Source: Sphingopyxis sp. (GTDB lineage: Bacteria > Pseudomonadota > Alphaproteobacteria > Sphingomonadales > Sphingomonadaceae). From it: 64,000 nucleotides of DNA. A program made the position numbers and the translations under genes. Where the stretch lies: NCBI GenBank assembly GCA_017745175.1, contig JAGHZY010000024.1:1-64000 (forward strand). Direction: 5' to 3'. Positions within the stretch are counted from its first letter, which is position 1. Every line of letters starts with the position of its first letter. The notes beneath the pieces were generated by a model that worked only from the letters and a program-made list of their open reading frames with translations, made no database searches and was not told the origin of the DNA. This document shows, piece after piece, positions 24,895 through 33,009 of this stretch.

Positions 24895-26095
24895 AATCTG
24901 TTTGTGCAACGCGATTTTTCGACCAGCCCATGACCAGCGCCGCGATCGCCAGCGCCATCGCAGCGACCAGGAACGCATTGTGAATCCCGATCAGGGCGCG
25001 AAGCGGTGTCATGATCAGCGGGTTCACGAAATCGGCGATGTAAAGTACGGTGAATTCCAGCCCCACGGCGCGGGCGCGCAACGCAGCGGGAACGCGGTTG
25101 AGCAGGATTCCGCTGATATGGGGCGGGATCATTCCACCGCCGCCCCCCGCCAGGAAGGCGCCGAACGCCAGCAGCCACACATCGGTTGAAAAGCCGATGA
25201 CCGCCATCCCGCTGGCCATCATCACCGTCAGGAATATCTGCGTGCCGCGTTCACCCAGCCGTGCATAAAAGCGACCGTAAAGCCCACCGAAAATGCCGCC
25301 CGCGAGAACGCCGGTGGCGATGACCAACGAACGTTGCAGCGGGCTGTCCACGCCATCCTCGGCCAGCAGGAAGGACAATTGGATCGACGTCATGAAATAG
25401 CCGACGAACAGAAACATCGCGAGTCCGTAGATCGGCCACAGTTTGCGAAGCGGTCTGAGCGAGGGCCGTTCGCCCTGCAGTACCGTTTGCGCAACACCGC
25501 GCGGAAGCCCGGAAATCACAAGGAACAGGATGACGAAAGCAAATGCATAGAGGAGGAAAGGCGCGCGCCATCCGCCCGCCTCTGCGAGCAGGCCGGACAA
25601 TAAGAGTCCGCTGACGGCAAAGAAGCCGGCAACCGCGCTCTGATAGCCCAGCAGTTTGGCACGGGCGACCCCCTCGAACCACGCACCGACGATCACGCCG
25701 ATCGCGGTTCCGACTTGCGCGACAAAAAATCCGAGGAAGAAACGCGAGACCAACAGGGCTCCGAGGCTTTCGATGAAATAGCCGCTGATGCCCAACAGGC
25801 CATAGGCCGATAGCGCGATCATCAGGACCGGGCGCGGTCCCCATCGCTCGACCGAAAAGCCGCCAGCGATCCCGCCGAGGATCACCCCGATCGCCGGCAT
25901 CGTCAGGATCATTTGCGCAGCGAAAGCGCCGCCGGTGCCCCCGCCAAAATGATCGGCGATCGATGGCAGGACGGGGCCAAGCGCCGCGAACATCAGCGCC
26001 ATCAGCGGCGCACCGCCAACGAGCACGAGACGCGACAGGCCGCCGCACCAACCGGGCGGAATGCCAATCACCTGCGGTCTGATCCCGCGGTCCAT
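24884..26095 (-). CDS. MFS transporter
   Basis: 403 residues, about 12 hydrophobic segments, with the loop 2-3 MFS signature region GGFSVERWGPRPVLM. A strong ribosome site (AAGGAGGGG) precedes the ATG. Major facilitator carriers of this kind move organic acids or drugs across the inner membrane. Position among catabolic SDRs points to uptake of the substrate or of an acidic intermediate delivered by the TonB receptor. Confidence 0.88.
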   Translation of the reverse strand: MDRGIRPQVIGIPPGWCGGLSRLVLVGGAPLMALMFAALGPVLPSIADHFGGGTGGAFAAQMILTMPAIGVILGGIAGGFSVERWGPRPVLMIALSAYGLLGISGYFIESLGALLVSRFFLGFFVAQVGTAIGVIVGAWFEGVARAKLLGYQSAVAGFFAVSGLLLSGLLAEAGGWRAPFLLYAFAFVILFLVISGLPRGVAQTVLQGERPSLRPLRKLWPIYGLAMFLFVGYFMTSIQLSFLLAEDGVDSPLQRSLVIATGVLAGGIFGGLYGRFYARLGERGTQIFLTVMMASGMAVIGFSTDVWLLAFGAFLAGGGGGMIPPHISGILLNRVPAALRARAVGLEFTVLYIADFVNPLIMTPLRALIGIHNAFLVAAMALAIAALVMGWSKNRVAQTDSNI

Positions 26096-26205
26096 AACCC
26101 CTCCTTTATAATTATATCTTTGCTATTATGTAACCGCGCAAATCTCCAGCATACCGACAGGCCATCTTGTCAAAACGATACGTCCGCGCGCAGGGCGCCA
26201 AAGCG

Positions 26206-27123
26206 TCAGCCACGGACGGCGACTGGCCCGGACCGACAGGACAATTCATATCGCGATTGCTCGATTCCAGCGCCGGGTACCATTTCGCCGGTCCGGGCGA
26301 GAATGCGATCGAGGCCCGCCAGCACCCGCTCGGGCGCATCGTCGCCGGTGCCGACATGGAGCCCACGGGTCAGCGTAATGTGCGCGGCTTCGAAACTTCC
26401 GGCACCCGCGCACATGATCATCCCGGTCGGCGCATCGTCGCAGACGAGCGCGAGCATCCCCGGCGATACGGTCGCCGGCGCGAGCGCGGCCAGGTCCTCC
26501 TCGCTCATGATATCGGCGGTCATTCGAGTCGCGGCGGACGGCGCCAGGCAGTTCACCCGGATGCCGTGTTTCTTCCCCTCGATCGACAGCGTCTTCATGA
26601 AACCGACCAGACCAAGCTTCGCCGCGCCATATTGGGATTGCCCGAAATTGCCGTAGAGACCCGATGACGAGGTGGTCATCAATATCCGGCCGTGGCCTTG
26701 CGCGGCCATGATACCCCAGACCGCCTTGGAGCAATGCACCGAACCCATCAGATGGACATCGATCACCGCGGCGAAATCGGATAAATCCTGCTTCGCGAAG
26801 GTTCGGTCGCGCAGAACGCCGGCATTGTTGACCAAGATATCGACCCGGCCCCAGGCCGACATCGCCCGTTCGACCATCGCCTCGACCTGCGCGAAATCGG
26901 TTACGCTGGCACCGTTGGCGATCGCGTCTCCGCCAGCTTGGCGGATTTCCTTGACGACTTGCTCGGCCATCGAGACGCTCGCCCCGCTGCCGTCGCGCGC
27001 GCTTCCCAGGTCATTGACGACAACCCGCGCGCCGCGCTTTGCCAACAGAAGCGCATGATCCCGGCCAAGCCCGCCGCCCGCCCCGGTCACGATCGCGACA
27101 CGGCCGCTCAGATCGATCCGCAT
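26206..27123 (-). CDS. Short-chain dehydrogenase, MFE-2/hydroxyacyl-CoA type with C-terminal extension
   Basis: 305 residues from the ATG at 27123, chosen because GGAGGTGAT lies just before it; the frame is open 8 codons further. SDR motifs: VTGAGGGLGRDHALLLA, NNAGVLRD, and YGAAK. The GGGLGRDHA form and the ~60-residue tail are typical of the (3R)-hydroxyacyl-CoA dehydrogenase part of peroxisomal MFE-2 and its bacterial relatives. It would oxidise a beta-hydroxyacyl-CoA or 17-beta-hydroxysteroid. Divergent from the esterase gene. Confidence 0.85.
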   Translation of the reverse strand: MRIDLSGRVAIVTGAGGGLGRDHALLLAKRGARVVVNDLGSARDGSGASVSMAEQVVKEIRQAGGDAIANGASVTDFAQVEAMVERAMSAWGRVDILVNNAGVLRDRTFAKQDLSDFAAVIDVHLMGSVHCSKAVWGIMAAQGHGRILMTTSSSGLYGNFGQSQYGAAKLGLVGFMKTLSIEGKKHGIRVNCLAPSAATRMTADIMSEEDLAALAPATVSPGMLALVCDDAPTGMIMCAGAGSFEAAHITLTRGLHVGTGDDAPERVLAGLDRILARTGEMVPGAGIEQSRYELSCRSGPVAVRG

Positions 27124-27214
27124 ATCACCTCCATCTCGCATGGACATGGCCCATGCTTAGGGCACGGCCGAAGCGGGCGTCGAATGTCGAAGGCCGATCG
27201 CTGGCATCGCCATT

Positions 27215-27226
27215 GGGCAATTGCCC
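27215..27226. promoter_or_regulatory. Perfect 12-bp palindrome in a divergent promoter region
   Basis: GGGCAATTGCCC lies between the divergent SDR (start 27123) and esterase (start 27272) genes, about 46 bases from the esterase start. Likely a regulator site for one or both. Confidence 0.4.
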
Positions 27227-27271
27227 GTCCGGCATCTTCTTCCGAGATGACGCGATGAAGGGAGACGATCG

Positions 27272-28192
27272 ATGGCACCGCTCGACCCGGACATGCAGGC
27301 CCTACTCGACCGGCGCAACGCGCTGAACCTGCCGGACTTTTCGGCAGGCACGCCCGATGACGCGCGGCGCGGTTTCGACGCATCGCAGGCCGCGTTGCCG
27401 CCCCGCCGCGGGGAACAGACGGTATCGACCCACGACGAATGCATCCCCGGCCCCCACGGCGACGTGCCGATCCGGCGCTATCGGCCGGCGGGGCCGTGTC
27501 GGGGACGCATCCTTTATATGCACGGCGGCGGGTGGGTGTTTGGCACCCTCGACGGATTTGATCCGGTCTGCCGCCAGCTCGCCCACGACGGCGGCGTCGA
27601 GATCGTCAGCATCGCCTATCGGCTCGCGCCCGAGCATCCTTTTCCAAAGCCGCTCGACGATTGCTGGGCGGTGCTTCGCGCGGTCGCGGACGGGGAGCCG
27701 CTGGCGGTCATGGGCGACAGCGCAGGCGGCAATCTGGCGGCTGCGCTCGCCTTGCGCGCGCGCGCGCGCGGCGGCCCGCATATCGCGCTTCAGCTATTGC
27801 TCTACCCGGTGTTGTCGGCTGACTTCAGCCGAGCCTCCTATGCGCGGTTTGGTGGGGGCGACTATCTGGTCAGCACCGCCGACATGCGCTGGTTCTGGGA
27901 TCAGCATGTCGCCATTGCCGATCGCGACAATCCGGAAGCATCGCCGCTTGCCGCCTCCGACCTGTCGGATCTTCCCGAAGCGATCATCGTCATCGGCGGA
28001 TGCGACCCGCTCCACGACGAAGGCGCGGCCTATGCCAAGGCGTTGGAGGCGGCGGGCGTGACCGTGACCCTGCGCGACCATCAAGGGATGGCGCACGGCT
28101 TCTTCACGCTAATCGACCTGCTGCGCGCAGCCAATGCCGAAGTCGCCGAAGTCGGCGCGCTGATCGCGCGGCGCTTCGCCTCGAACGGCTAA
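27272..28192 (+). CDS. Alpha/beta hydrolase, hormone-sensitive-lipase family esterase
   Basis: 306 residues. Oxyanion-hole motif MHGGGWVFGT, nucleophile Ser in GDSAGGN, Asp in GGCDPLHDEG and His in MAHGFF complete the HSL-family active site. It would cleave short-chain esters of alcohols, possibly acetylated or lactone intermediates. Codons around 27754-27771 form a CG-alternating run coding for an ARARARG stretch. Converges with the LysR gene, 7 bases apart. Confidence 0.88.
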   Translation: MAPLDPDMQALLDRRNALNLPDFSAGTPDDARRGFDASQAALPPRRGEQTVSTHDECIPGPHGDVPIRRYRPAGPCRGRILYMHGGGWVFGTLDGFDPVCRQLAHDGGVEIVSIAYRLAPEHPFPKPLDDCWAVLRAVADGEPLAVMGDSAGGNLAAALALRARARGGPHIALQLLLYPVLSADFSRASYARFGGGDYLVSTADMRWFWDQHVAIADRDNPEASPLAASDLSDLPEAIIVIGGCDPLHDEGAAYAKALEAAGVTVTLRDHQGMAHGFFTLIDLLRAANAEVAEVGALIARRFASNG

Positions 28193-28199
28193 ACTGAGG

Positions 28200-29249
28200 T
28201 CAGCTTTCCTCGGCCAGCCGTTTCTCGACAAGCTGGATGAAGCGCGCGACCAGCGGCGACACGCTGCCCTTGGGCCACAGCATGCTGATCGGCAGCGGCA
28301 GGTCGAGGTCGGGCAGCTCGCGCAGCACAACCCCGGGGGGCGTCCGATCGGCGCGGGCCGCGGTGACGATGCCAAGCCCCATCCGCGCCGCGACCAGTTC
28401 GAAAGCGATATCGACCGCCGTCACCTCGACCGCGATATTGGGCGAAACGCCCTGCGCGTCAAAGGCCGCGATCATGCGATCGAACAGGCGCGGGGAGGTG
28501 TGGCGTGCCGGCCAGAGCAATGGCTCGTTTGCCAGGTCCGCCAGTCCAACGGCCGGCTTTGCGGCAAGCGGGTGATCCTCGGGCAGCACCAATACGAAAC
28601 AGTCGGTGCCAACGGAAAGGCGCGCGAACTGTTCGGCGTCGGTCGCTTCGTCGATCACAAAGGCGACGTCGATTTCTTCGGCGACCAGGTGGCTGCGCTG
28701 CGCGTCCGAGGTGAGCGGAAAGGCGCGCAGTTCAACCTCGGAATAGAGTGCGCGAAATTCGCGAAGCACCGCGGGCAGGACCGGACGCCGCAGCATCGCT
28801 TCGGAAAAGGCCACGCGCAGCACGCCGGTATCGCCCTCGGCGATGCGGCGCGTGTTGCGGCGCGCATCCTCGATCAGCAGCAGGATACGGCGAACGTCTG
28901 TCGCGAGCACCTGCCCCGCCTTGGTGATCGCGACGCCGCGCGCCTGTCGTTCGAACAATTCGATATTTCCGAGTTCGCGCTCGAGGTCGGCGATCCGCCG
29001 CGACAGCGCCGACTGCGCGATGTTCAGCCGCTCGGCGGCGCGGTGGAGATTCTGTTCCTCAGCAACCGCAAGAAAAAAGGGGAAATGCTTCGCGATCCGC
29101 AAGGTGCGGAGCGTCGCGACGTCGCGCGGGACACCCGGCGAAAGCGGGGAGGATGCCGATGTCGCCGTACCGGCATCGCTGCTGGCGGAAACGACCGCCG
29201 CCATATCGTCAGCCAAGTGCAACACGGACCACCGCCTTTGCGCAGACAT
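28200..29249 (-). CDS. LysR-family transcriptional regulator
   Basis: 349 residues as drawn, but the helix-turn-helix starts only near residue 49 (RIAKHFPFFLAVAEEQNLHR, then AQSALSRRIADLE). The true start is probably at or after 29204, just beyond the stop of the small upstream gene. The effector domain follows (GDTGVLRVAFSEAM). It may control the SDR/esterase/nitroreductase neighbourhood; the small gene upstream is preceded by shared repeat site C, so this regulator could itself be regulon-controlled. Confidence 0.85.
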   Translation of the reverse strand: MSAQRRWSVLHLADDMAAVVSASSDAGTATSASSPLSPGVPRDVATLRTLRIAKHFPFFLAVAEEQNLHRAAERLNIAQSALSRRIADLERELGNIELFERQARGVAITKAGQVLATDVRRILLLIEDARRNTRRIAEGDTGVLRVAFSEAMLRRPVLPAVLREFRALYSEVELRAFPLTSDAQRSHLVAEEIDVAFVIDEATDAEQFARLSVGTDCFVLVLPEDHPLAAKPAVGLADLANEPLLWPARHTSPRLFDRMIAAFDAQGVSPNIAVEVTAVDIAFELVAARMGLGIVTAARADRTPPGVVLRELPDLDLPLPISMLWPKGSVSPLVARFIQLVEKRLAEES

Positions 29250-29511
29250 CCTGCGCGCTCATCACGACTTCGACATCGGCGGTGCTGCTGCCGTCGAGGT
29301 GCCGCGCCATCACGCGGCCCGCAATCTGTTCGGGCGTGAAATTTTCGCGCGGTCCGTGGAGCGACACCAGCGACGCCGCGGCGGCGCCCGACCAGCGGCG
29401 CACCATGTCGCACAGGCGCTGGTCCATTGGTCCCTCGCCCGACACGTCGCCATCGAATTCGATCGGCTGGCCCAGACGTATGTCGGCAAAGCGAAGCGGC
29501 ATAATGTTCAT
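29209..29511 (-). CDS. Small protein, possibly a MaoC/hot-dog-like fragment
   Basis: 100 residues from the ATG at 29511, supported by GAGGTGAT 5 bases upstream. I do not recognise it with confidence. The first part (MPLRFADIRLGQPIEFDGDV) and the late strand-like region (STADVEVVMSAQDVCAKAVV) recall a hot-dog/MaoC acyl-CoA domain, but a full domain would be longer. It ends inside the LysR reading frame and starts right under a shared AT-rich operator, which argues that it is translated. Confidence 0.5.
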   Translation of the reverse strand: MNIMPLRFADIRLGQPIEFDGDVSGEGPMDQRLCDMVRRWSGAAAASLVSLHGPRENFTPEQIAGRVMARHLDGSSTADVEVVMSAQDVCAKAVVRVALG

Positions 29512-29524
29512 AATCACCTCATCC

Positions 29525-29551
29525 CTAAATTTGTTATCTTTTAAATGTTAG
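29525..29551. promoter_or_regulatory. Shared AT-rich inverted repeat, site C
   Basis: CTAAATTT, 11-base spacer GTTATCTTTTA, AATGTTAG. It matches site B at 22 of 27 bases with the same spacing. It lies 14 bases before the small gene at 29511 and 70 bases before the divergent nitroreductase. Confidence 0.6.
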
Positions 29552-29620
29552 CTGATTCGGATACGACGGTCAAACAGCGATCACCGACGCGTCGCTTCGA
29601 GAGGAAAGATCATCATCATC

Positions 29621-30211
29621 ATGGCATCCACCGCCCGGCCGCCCTCCACCGCTTCCGCCGCCGCCGACGCCCTGACGCGCCGCCGATCGCCGACTCCGGA
29701 TGCGCTGGTCGGGCCGGGCCCGACCCGCGAAGACACCGAGCGCCTGATCGAAATCGCGCTGCGCGTCCCCGATCACGGCCGGCTCAGTCCGTGGCGGCTG
29801 GTGCTGATCGCGGGCGAGGCCAAACAGCGCTGGGTCGCGAAGCTGCTCGAACTCGCCGACCGGCGCGAAGATGCCCCGAAGACGCGAGTGAGCACACGCA
29901 AACTGGCCAGCGCACCGCTGGTCGTAGTCGTCGTTTCGTCCGCGGTTCGGGGGCACAAGGTCCCTGAATGGGAGCAATGGCTGTCGGCGGGCGCGGTGTG
30001 CATGAATCTGGTGAACGGCGCGCACGCTCTGGGTTTTGGCGCGAACTGGCTGACCGGCTGGCACGCCTATGACGACCAGGCAACCGCGTTGCTCGGATTG
30101 GAAGCGGGCCAGAAGGTCGCAGGCGTCGTCCTGATCGGCAGCGTCGCCGCCGAGGCGCCCGAACGCCCGCGTGCGTGCGCCGCCGATGTGGCGCGGTGGC
30201 TCGAAGCCTGA
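29621..30211 (+). CDS. Nitroreductase-family FMN oxidoreductase (YdjA-like)
   Basis: 196 residues; GAGGAAAG precedes the ATG. The compact FMN nitroreductase pattern is visible: an Arg/Ser FMN-binding start (DALTRRRSPTPDALVG), PDHGRLSPWRLVLIAGEA, and GAVCMNLVNGAHALGFGANW in the central helix. Such enzymes reduce quinones, nitro groups or enones with NAD(P)H. In a steroid-type pathway an enone reduction is possible, but the family is too broad to say. Confidence 0.82.
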   Translation: MASTARPPSTASAAADALTRRRSPTPDALVGPGPTREDTERLIEIALRVPDHGRLSPWRLVLIAGEAKQRWVAKLLELADRREDAPKTRVSTRKLASAPLVVVVVSSAVRGHKVPEWEQWLSAGAVCMNLVNGAHALGFGANWLTGWHAYDDQATALLGLEAGQKVAGVVLIGSVAAEAPERPRACAADVARWLEA

Positions 30212-30214
30212 GCG

Positions 30215-30229
30215 TGCCGCTATGCGGCA
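30215..30229. terminator. Short stem-loop between convergent genes
   Basis: TGCCGC, loop TAT, GCGGCA, placed between the convergent nitroreductase and GntR genes. No T tract; weak evidence for termination. Confidence 0.3.
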
Positions 30230-30260
30230 GGCGCCCTCCGGCTATTTTGTGCGGTCCCGC

Positions 30261-31028
30261 TCAGGACCGCAGCATGTCGGCCTTGATCGTCAGCCCGGTG
30301 TCGAAGCCGTGCCGCCGCTCGCCGCCGCCGCTGAAATGTTCACGGATCGCGCGCTCGGCGGTCGGCGCATCGCCGTCCTCGACCGCGCGATAAATGCGTT
30401 CATGCTCGTGCAACAGCGACATGCGCACCGCGCGGTCCGAAAAGCTGCCATGCACCGACCGGTCGACCGCGAGCTCCTCGACCTGCGCGGTCCACAGCCG
30501 TTCGAGCGCGCCGACGACAAGGCTCATCGTCTCGTTGCCGCAGTTGCTGACGAGTTCGGTGTGAAAGGCGCGCGCGAGGACAATGAAGCGCGCAGGGTCG
30601 TCGATCGCGTCGGCGCAGGCGTCGATATTGGCGCGCAGCTTGGGCAGCACTGTCGTCCCGCGATCGGGGCGCAGTGCGGCCTCGGCGGCGCAGGCAGGCT
30701 CGAGCAGCCGCATGCCGTTGAGCAGGTCGAGCAACGAGACCGCGCGCGCTTGGAGCACCAGTCCCAGCATATAGGCCGCGGTCCCCGGATGCGGGACATG
30801 GACGATCGCACCGCCAACATTGCCGCGAATGACCGTGACAAGCCCCTCGGTCTCGAGAATGCGAAACGCCTCGCGGATACACGGCGGGCTAACGCCGAAT
30901 TCGTTGAGCAACTCTTCCTGCTTGGGCAGCATGTCGCCGTCGGCGAGCGCCCCCGACAGGATGCGATTGCGCAGGCTCGACGCCACGATCTCGGCAACGC
31001 GAGGCTGGCGCAGGCGCCGCTTCTTCAT
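30261..31028 (-). CDS. GntR-family regulator (FadR/FCD subfamily)
   Basis: 255 residues from the ATG at 31028. N-terminal winged helix (RVAEIVASSLRNRILSGALA, then LNEFGVSPPCIREAFRILE) and an all-helical FCD effector domain with the metal-site pattern FHTELVSNC, HEHERIYRAVEDGD and IREHFSG. FCD regulators sense organic acids. Divergent from the DapA-superfamily gene with a 115-base gap, so that gene is the probable target. Confidence 0.87.
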   Translation of the reverse strand: MKKRRLRQPRVAEIVASSLRNRILSGALADGDMLPKQEELLNEFGVSPPCIREAFRILETEGLVTVIRGNVGGAIVHVPHPGTAAYMLGLVLQARAVSLLDLLNGMRLLEPACAAEAALRPDRGTTVLPKLRANIDACADAIDDPARFIVLARAFHTELVSNCGNETMSLVVGALERLWTAQVEELAVDRSVHGSFSDRAVRMSLLHEHERIYRAVEDGDAPTAERAIREHFSGGGERRHGFDTGLTIKADMLRS

Positions 31029-31143
31029 GCTCTCGCTCACAAAACATACCCCTGTTTCTGGCCTAGGCCGGAGAACAAGCCATACGCTTCGCTTCAATCA
31101 TTGCAAGTCCAGCACGGGCCAGGAAAATAGCTATCAGGAGAGT

Positions 31144-32064
31144 ATGATGCGTGCCGACCCACCGCGTTACCAAGCCTTTACGATCAGCATCACGCCCTTC
31201 GCCGAGGACGGATCGATCGACGAGGCAAAGCTACGCCGCCATCTTTCGAAGCTCGGCGACGCCGGAATCGGGGTCTATGTCGGCGGCGGCGGCAGCGGCG
31301 AAGGCTATACGCTCTCGACAGACGAGACGAAGCGCCTTCTGGCCATCGCGGTTGAGGAGCTCAAGGGCCGCGTCCCGATCCGCGCGATGGGGGTCGAGCC
31401 GCGCACCGCACGGCAGATGATCGACTTCCTCGACATGGCAGCGGCGGCCGGGGTCGATGCGGCGCAGGTCTATTCGCTCGACGTCGGTCACGGCCATGCC
31501 CCAACCCCGCGCGAACTCGACGCCTATTTCAGCGAAATACTGTCGAACTGCGACGTGCCGTCGGTGCTCTCGACCCACCAGTCGGTCGGCTATGTCATCC
31601 CGGCGCAGGTGATTATCGAGCTGTTCGATCGCCACAGACAGCTGATCGGGCTCAATATCAGCCACCAGGACCCGAATTACCTCCGCACGCTCGCCGATGC
31701 GCTAGGCGACCGGATCGACATCTGCACCGGCGGCCCGCACCAGGCGCCACTCGCGCTCGCATTCGGCGCGCAGGGCTTTCTGTCGTCCGAGGGCAATATC
31801 GCCCCCCGATTGTGCATGGGCGTGATCGCCGCGGCGCAAGCGGGCGACAATGCGTTGTTTCTCAACCGCTGGGGCAAGCTGATGCGACTGTTCATGGCGC
31901 TTTATGGCAATGGCGGGATCCGCGTGACCAAGGCGCTGCTCGAACATTTCGGCCTCGCCGGCGGCGTCCCCCGCGCGCCGCGCTTGCCCGCCGAGGCGGA
32001 GTCGTTGGCGAAAGCGCTTGCGGTGGTCGAGGAAGTCGGCCTCGCGGACATCGAGGGCTGGTAA
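31144..32064 (+). CDS. DapA-superfamily protein lacking the Schiff-base lysine
   Basis: 306 residues; AGGAGAG precedes ATGATG at 31144. The TIM-barrel plan of the dihydrodipicolinate synthase/N-acetylneuraminate lyase family is clear: FTISITPFAEDGSID at the start, GGGGSGEGYTLSTDETKRLL where GTTGE is usual, then FGAQGFLSSEGNIAPRLCMG. But the family's IGLKDSS region reads LIGLNISHQD, putting Asn171 where the catalytic Lys belongs. The YNxP stretch reads LSTHQSV (residues 142-148), so the catalytic Tyr is gone too. It cannot use the normal aldolase mechanism. A different chemistry or a binding role is likely. Paired with a GntR/FCD regulator. Confidence 0.82.
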   Translation: MMRADPPRYQAFTISITPFAEDGSIDEAKLRRHLSKLGDAGIGVYVGGGGSGEGYTLSTDETKRLLAIAVEELKGRVPIRAMGVEPRTARQMIDFLDMAAAAGVDAAQVYSLDVGHGHAPTPRELDAYFSEILSNCDVPSVLSTHQSVGYVIPAQVIIELFDRHRQLIGLNISHQDPNYLRTLADALGDRIDICTGGPHQAPLALAFGAQGFLSSEGNIAPRLCMGVIAAAQAGDNALFLNRWGKLMRLFMALYGNGGIRVTKALLEHFGLAGGVPRAPRLPAEAESLAKALAVVEEVGLADIEGW

Positions 32065-32092
32065 AAAAAGGCGGCGGGATATCCCCGCCGCC
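32063..32092 (-). terminator. Strong intrinsic terminator for the amidohydrolase-Coq4 operon
   Basis: Read on the minus strand: GGCGGCGGG paired with CCCGCCGCC (9 bp, 5-base loop) followed by seven T. It lies 25 bases after the Coq4-like stop and just after the DapA-like stop on the other strand, so it closes the minus-strand unit. Confidence 0.8.
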
Positions 32093-32117
32093 CAAGCAGC
32101 CCCTTCGGCTGGCTCTA

Positions 32118-32987
32118 TCATTCGGCGGCAACCGCCTCCGGCCCGTTGGGCAGCGGGTCGTAGCGGTCGACCTGCTCGCTCCAGTACGCCGACTCGCGCG
32201 ACGTATCGATCGTGTGGGCACCGCGCACCCCGAACTTGCGACGCGCCTCTTCCAGCGGCAGGTCTAGCCAGTCCTCGTAGCGCGGCAGGAACAGCGCGTC
32301 GGACTGTTCGCCGACCTTCATCGCATAATGCGCCAGTTCGAACATGCGCAGCGTCAGCTCGGGATAGTGAAGCGGTCCGCGCATGAACATCGGGATGGTG
32401 AGCAGCGTGTTCTGGACGTTGAGCAGGCCCGCCAGCTCGGGCGTAAAGTGACGGAAAAGATTTCCGTACTTCAGGAAAGCCGGCATGATTTCGCCGATCC
32501 CGTCGAACCCGCCACCGCTCAATATATGCATGATGTCGTGGATCTGGACACCGCGCAGGAAAAAATATTCGAAACCCGACCTCGGTTCGAAGGTCGGGAT
32601 GATATCGACCTCCATCCCCGCACCGATAAGCCATTGATACCAGATCCCGCCGACCGATCCTTCGGGGCACGACTTCATATCCTCGCGCGTCAGTCGGGCG
32701 AGCCAGCGTTCGTCGAGCCATTTGTCGAATTCCGGCCAGCTGCGGCGCGCCTCGTTGAACAGCTCTTCGATCCGCTCATGATCCTGCACCTCGCGCACCG
32801 CGTCGATCAGCGACGGGATGCCATAGGTCACCGGATAGTCGCGGCCGTTGCGCTTCAGGCACTGCGTCGTGACCCATTCGCGAATCCGGAAATCGTTCAT
32901 ATATTTGGACGAGCTGATGAGCACGCTGCTCGTCGTTTCGACCTTTTGCCGTCCGCGCTGCAGATACGGCAGATCGTCCTCGTTCAT
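32118..32987 (-). CDS. Coq4-family protein
   Basis: 289 residues from the ATG at 32987 (AAGGAGAG upstream). The Coq4 metal motif HDxxH-x11-E is exact: His150, Asp151, His154 and Glu166 in HDIMHILSGGGFDGIGE. Coq4 proteins act on ring C1 of ubiquinone precursors (oxidative decarboxylation) and organise the Q-biosynthesis complex. Here no other coq gene is present; instead it is the second gene after an amidohydrolase, between a shared operator and a strong terminator. A catabolic role on a cyclic intermediate is therefore more likely than ubiquinone synthesis. Confidence 0.8.
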   Translation of the reverse strand: MNEDDLPYLQRGRQKVETTSSVLISSSKYMNDFRIREWVTTQCLKRNGRDYPVTYGIPSLIDAVREVQDHERIEELFNEARRSWPEFDKWLDERWLARLTREDMKSCPEGSVGGIWYQWLIGAGMEVDIIPTFEPRSGFEYFFLRGVQIHDIMHILSGGGFDGIGEIMPAFLKYGNLFRHFTPELAGLLNVQNTLLTIPMFMRGPLHYPELTLRMFELAHYAMKVGEQSDALFLPRYEDWLDLPLEEARRKFGVRGAHTIDTSRESAYWSEQVDRYDPLPNGPEAVAAE

Positions 32988-33009
32988 CCCGTCTCTCCTT
33001 TTATATCTA

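Noticed and set aside
27754-27771. CG-alternating run (possible Z-DNA)
   Set aside because: It lies in the esterase codons for Ala-Arg repeats, an expected result of high-GC coding bias.
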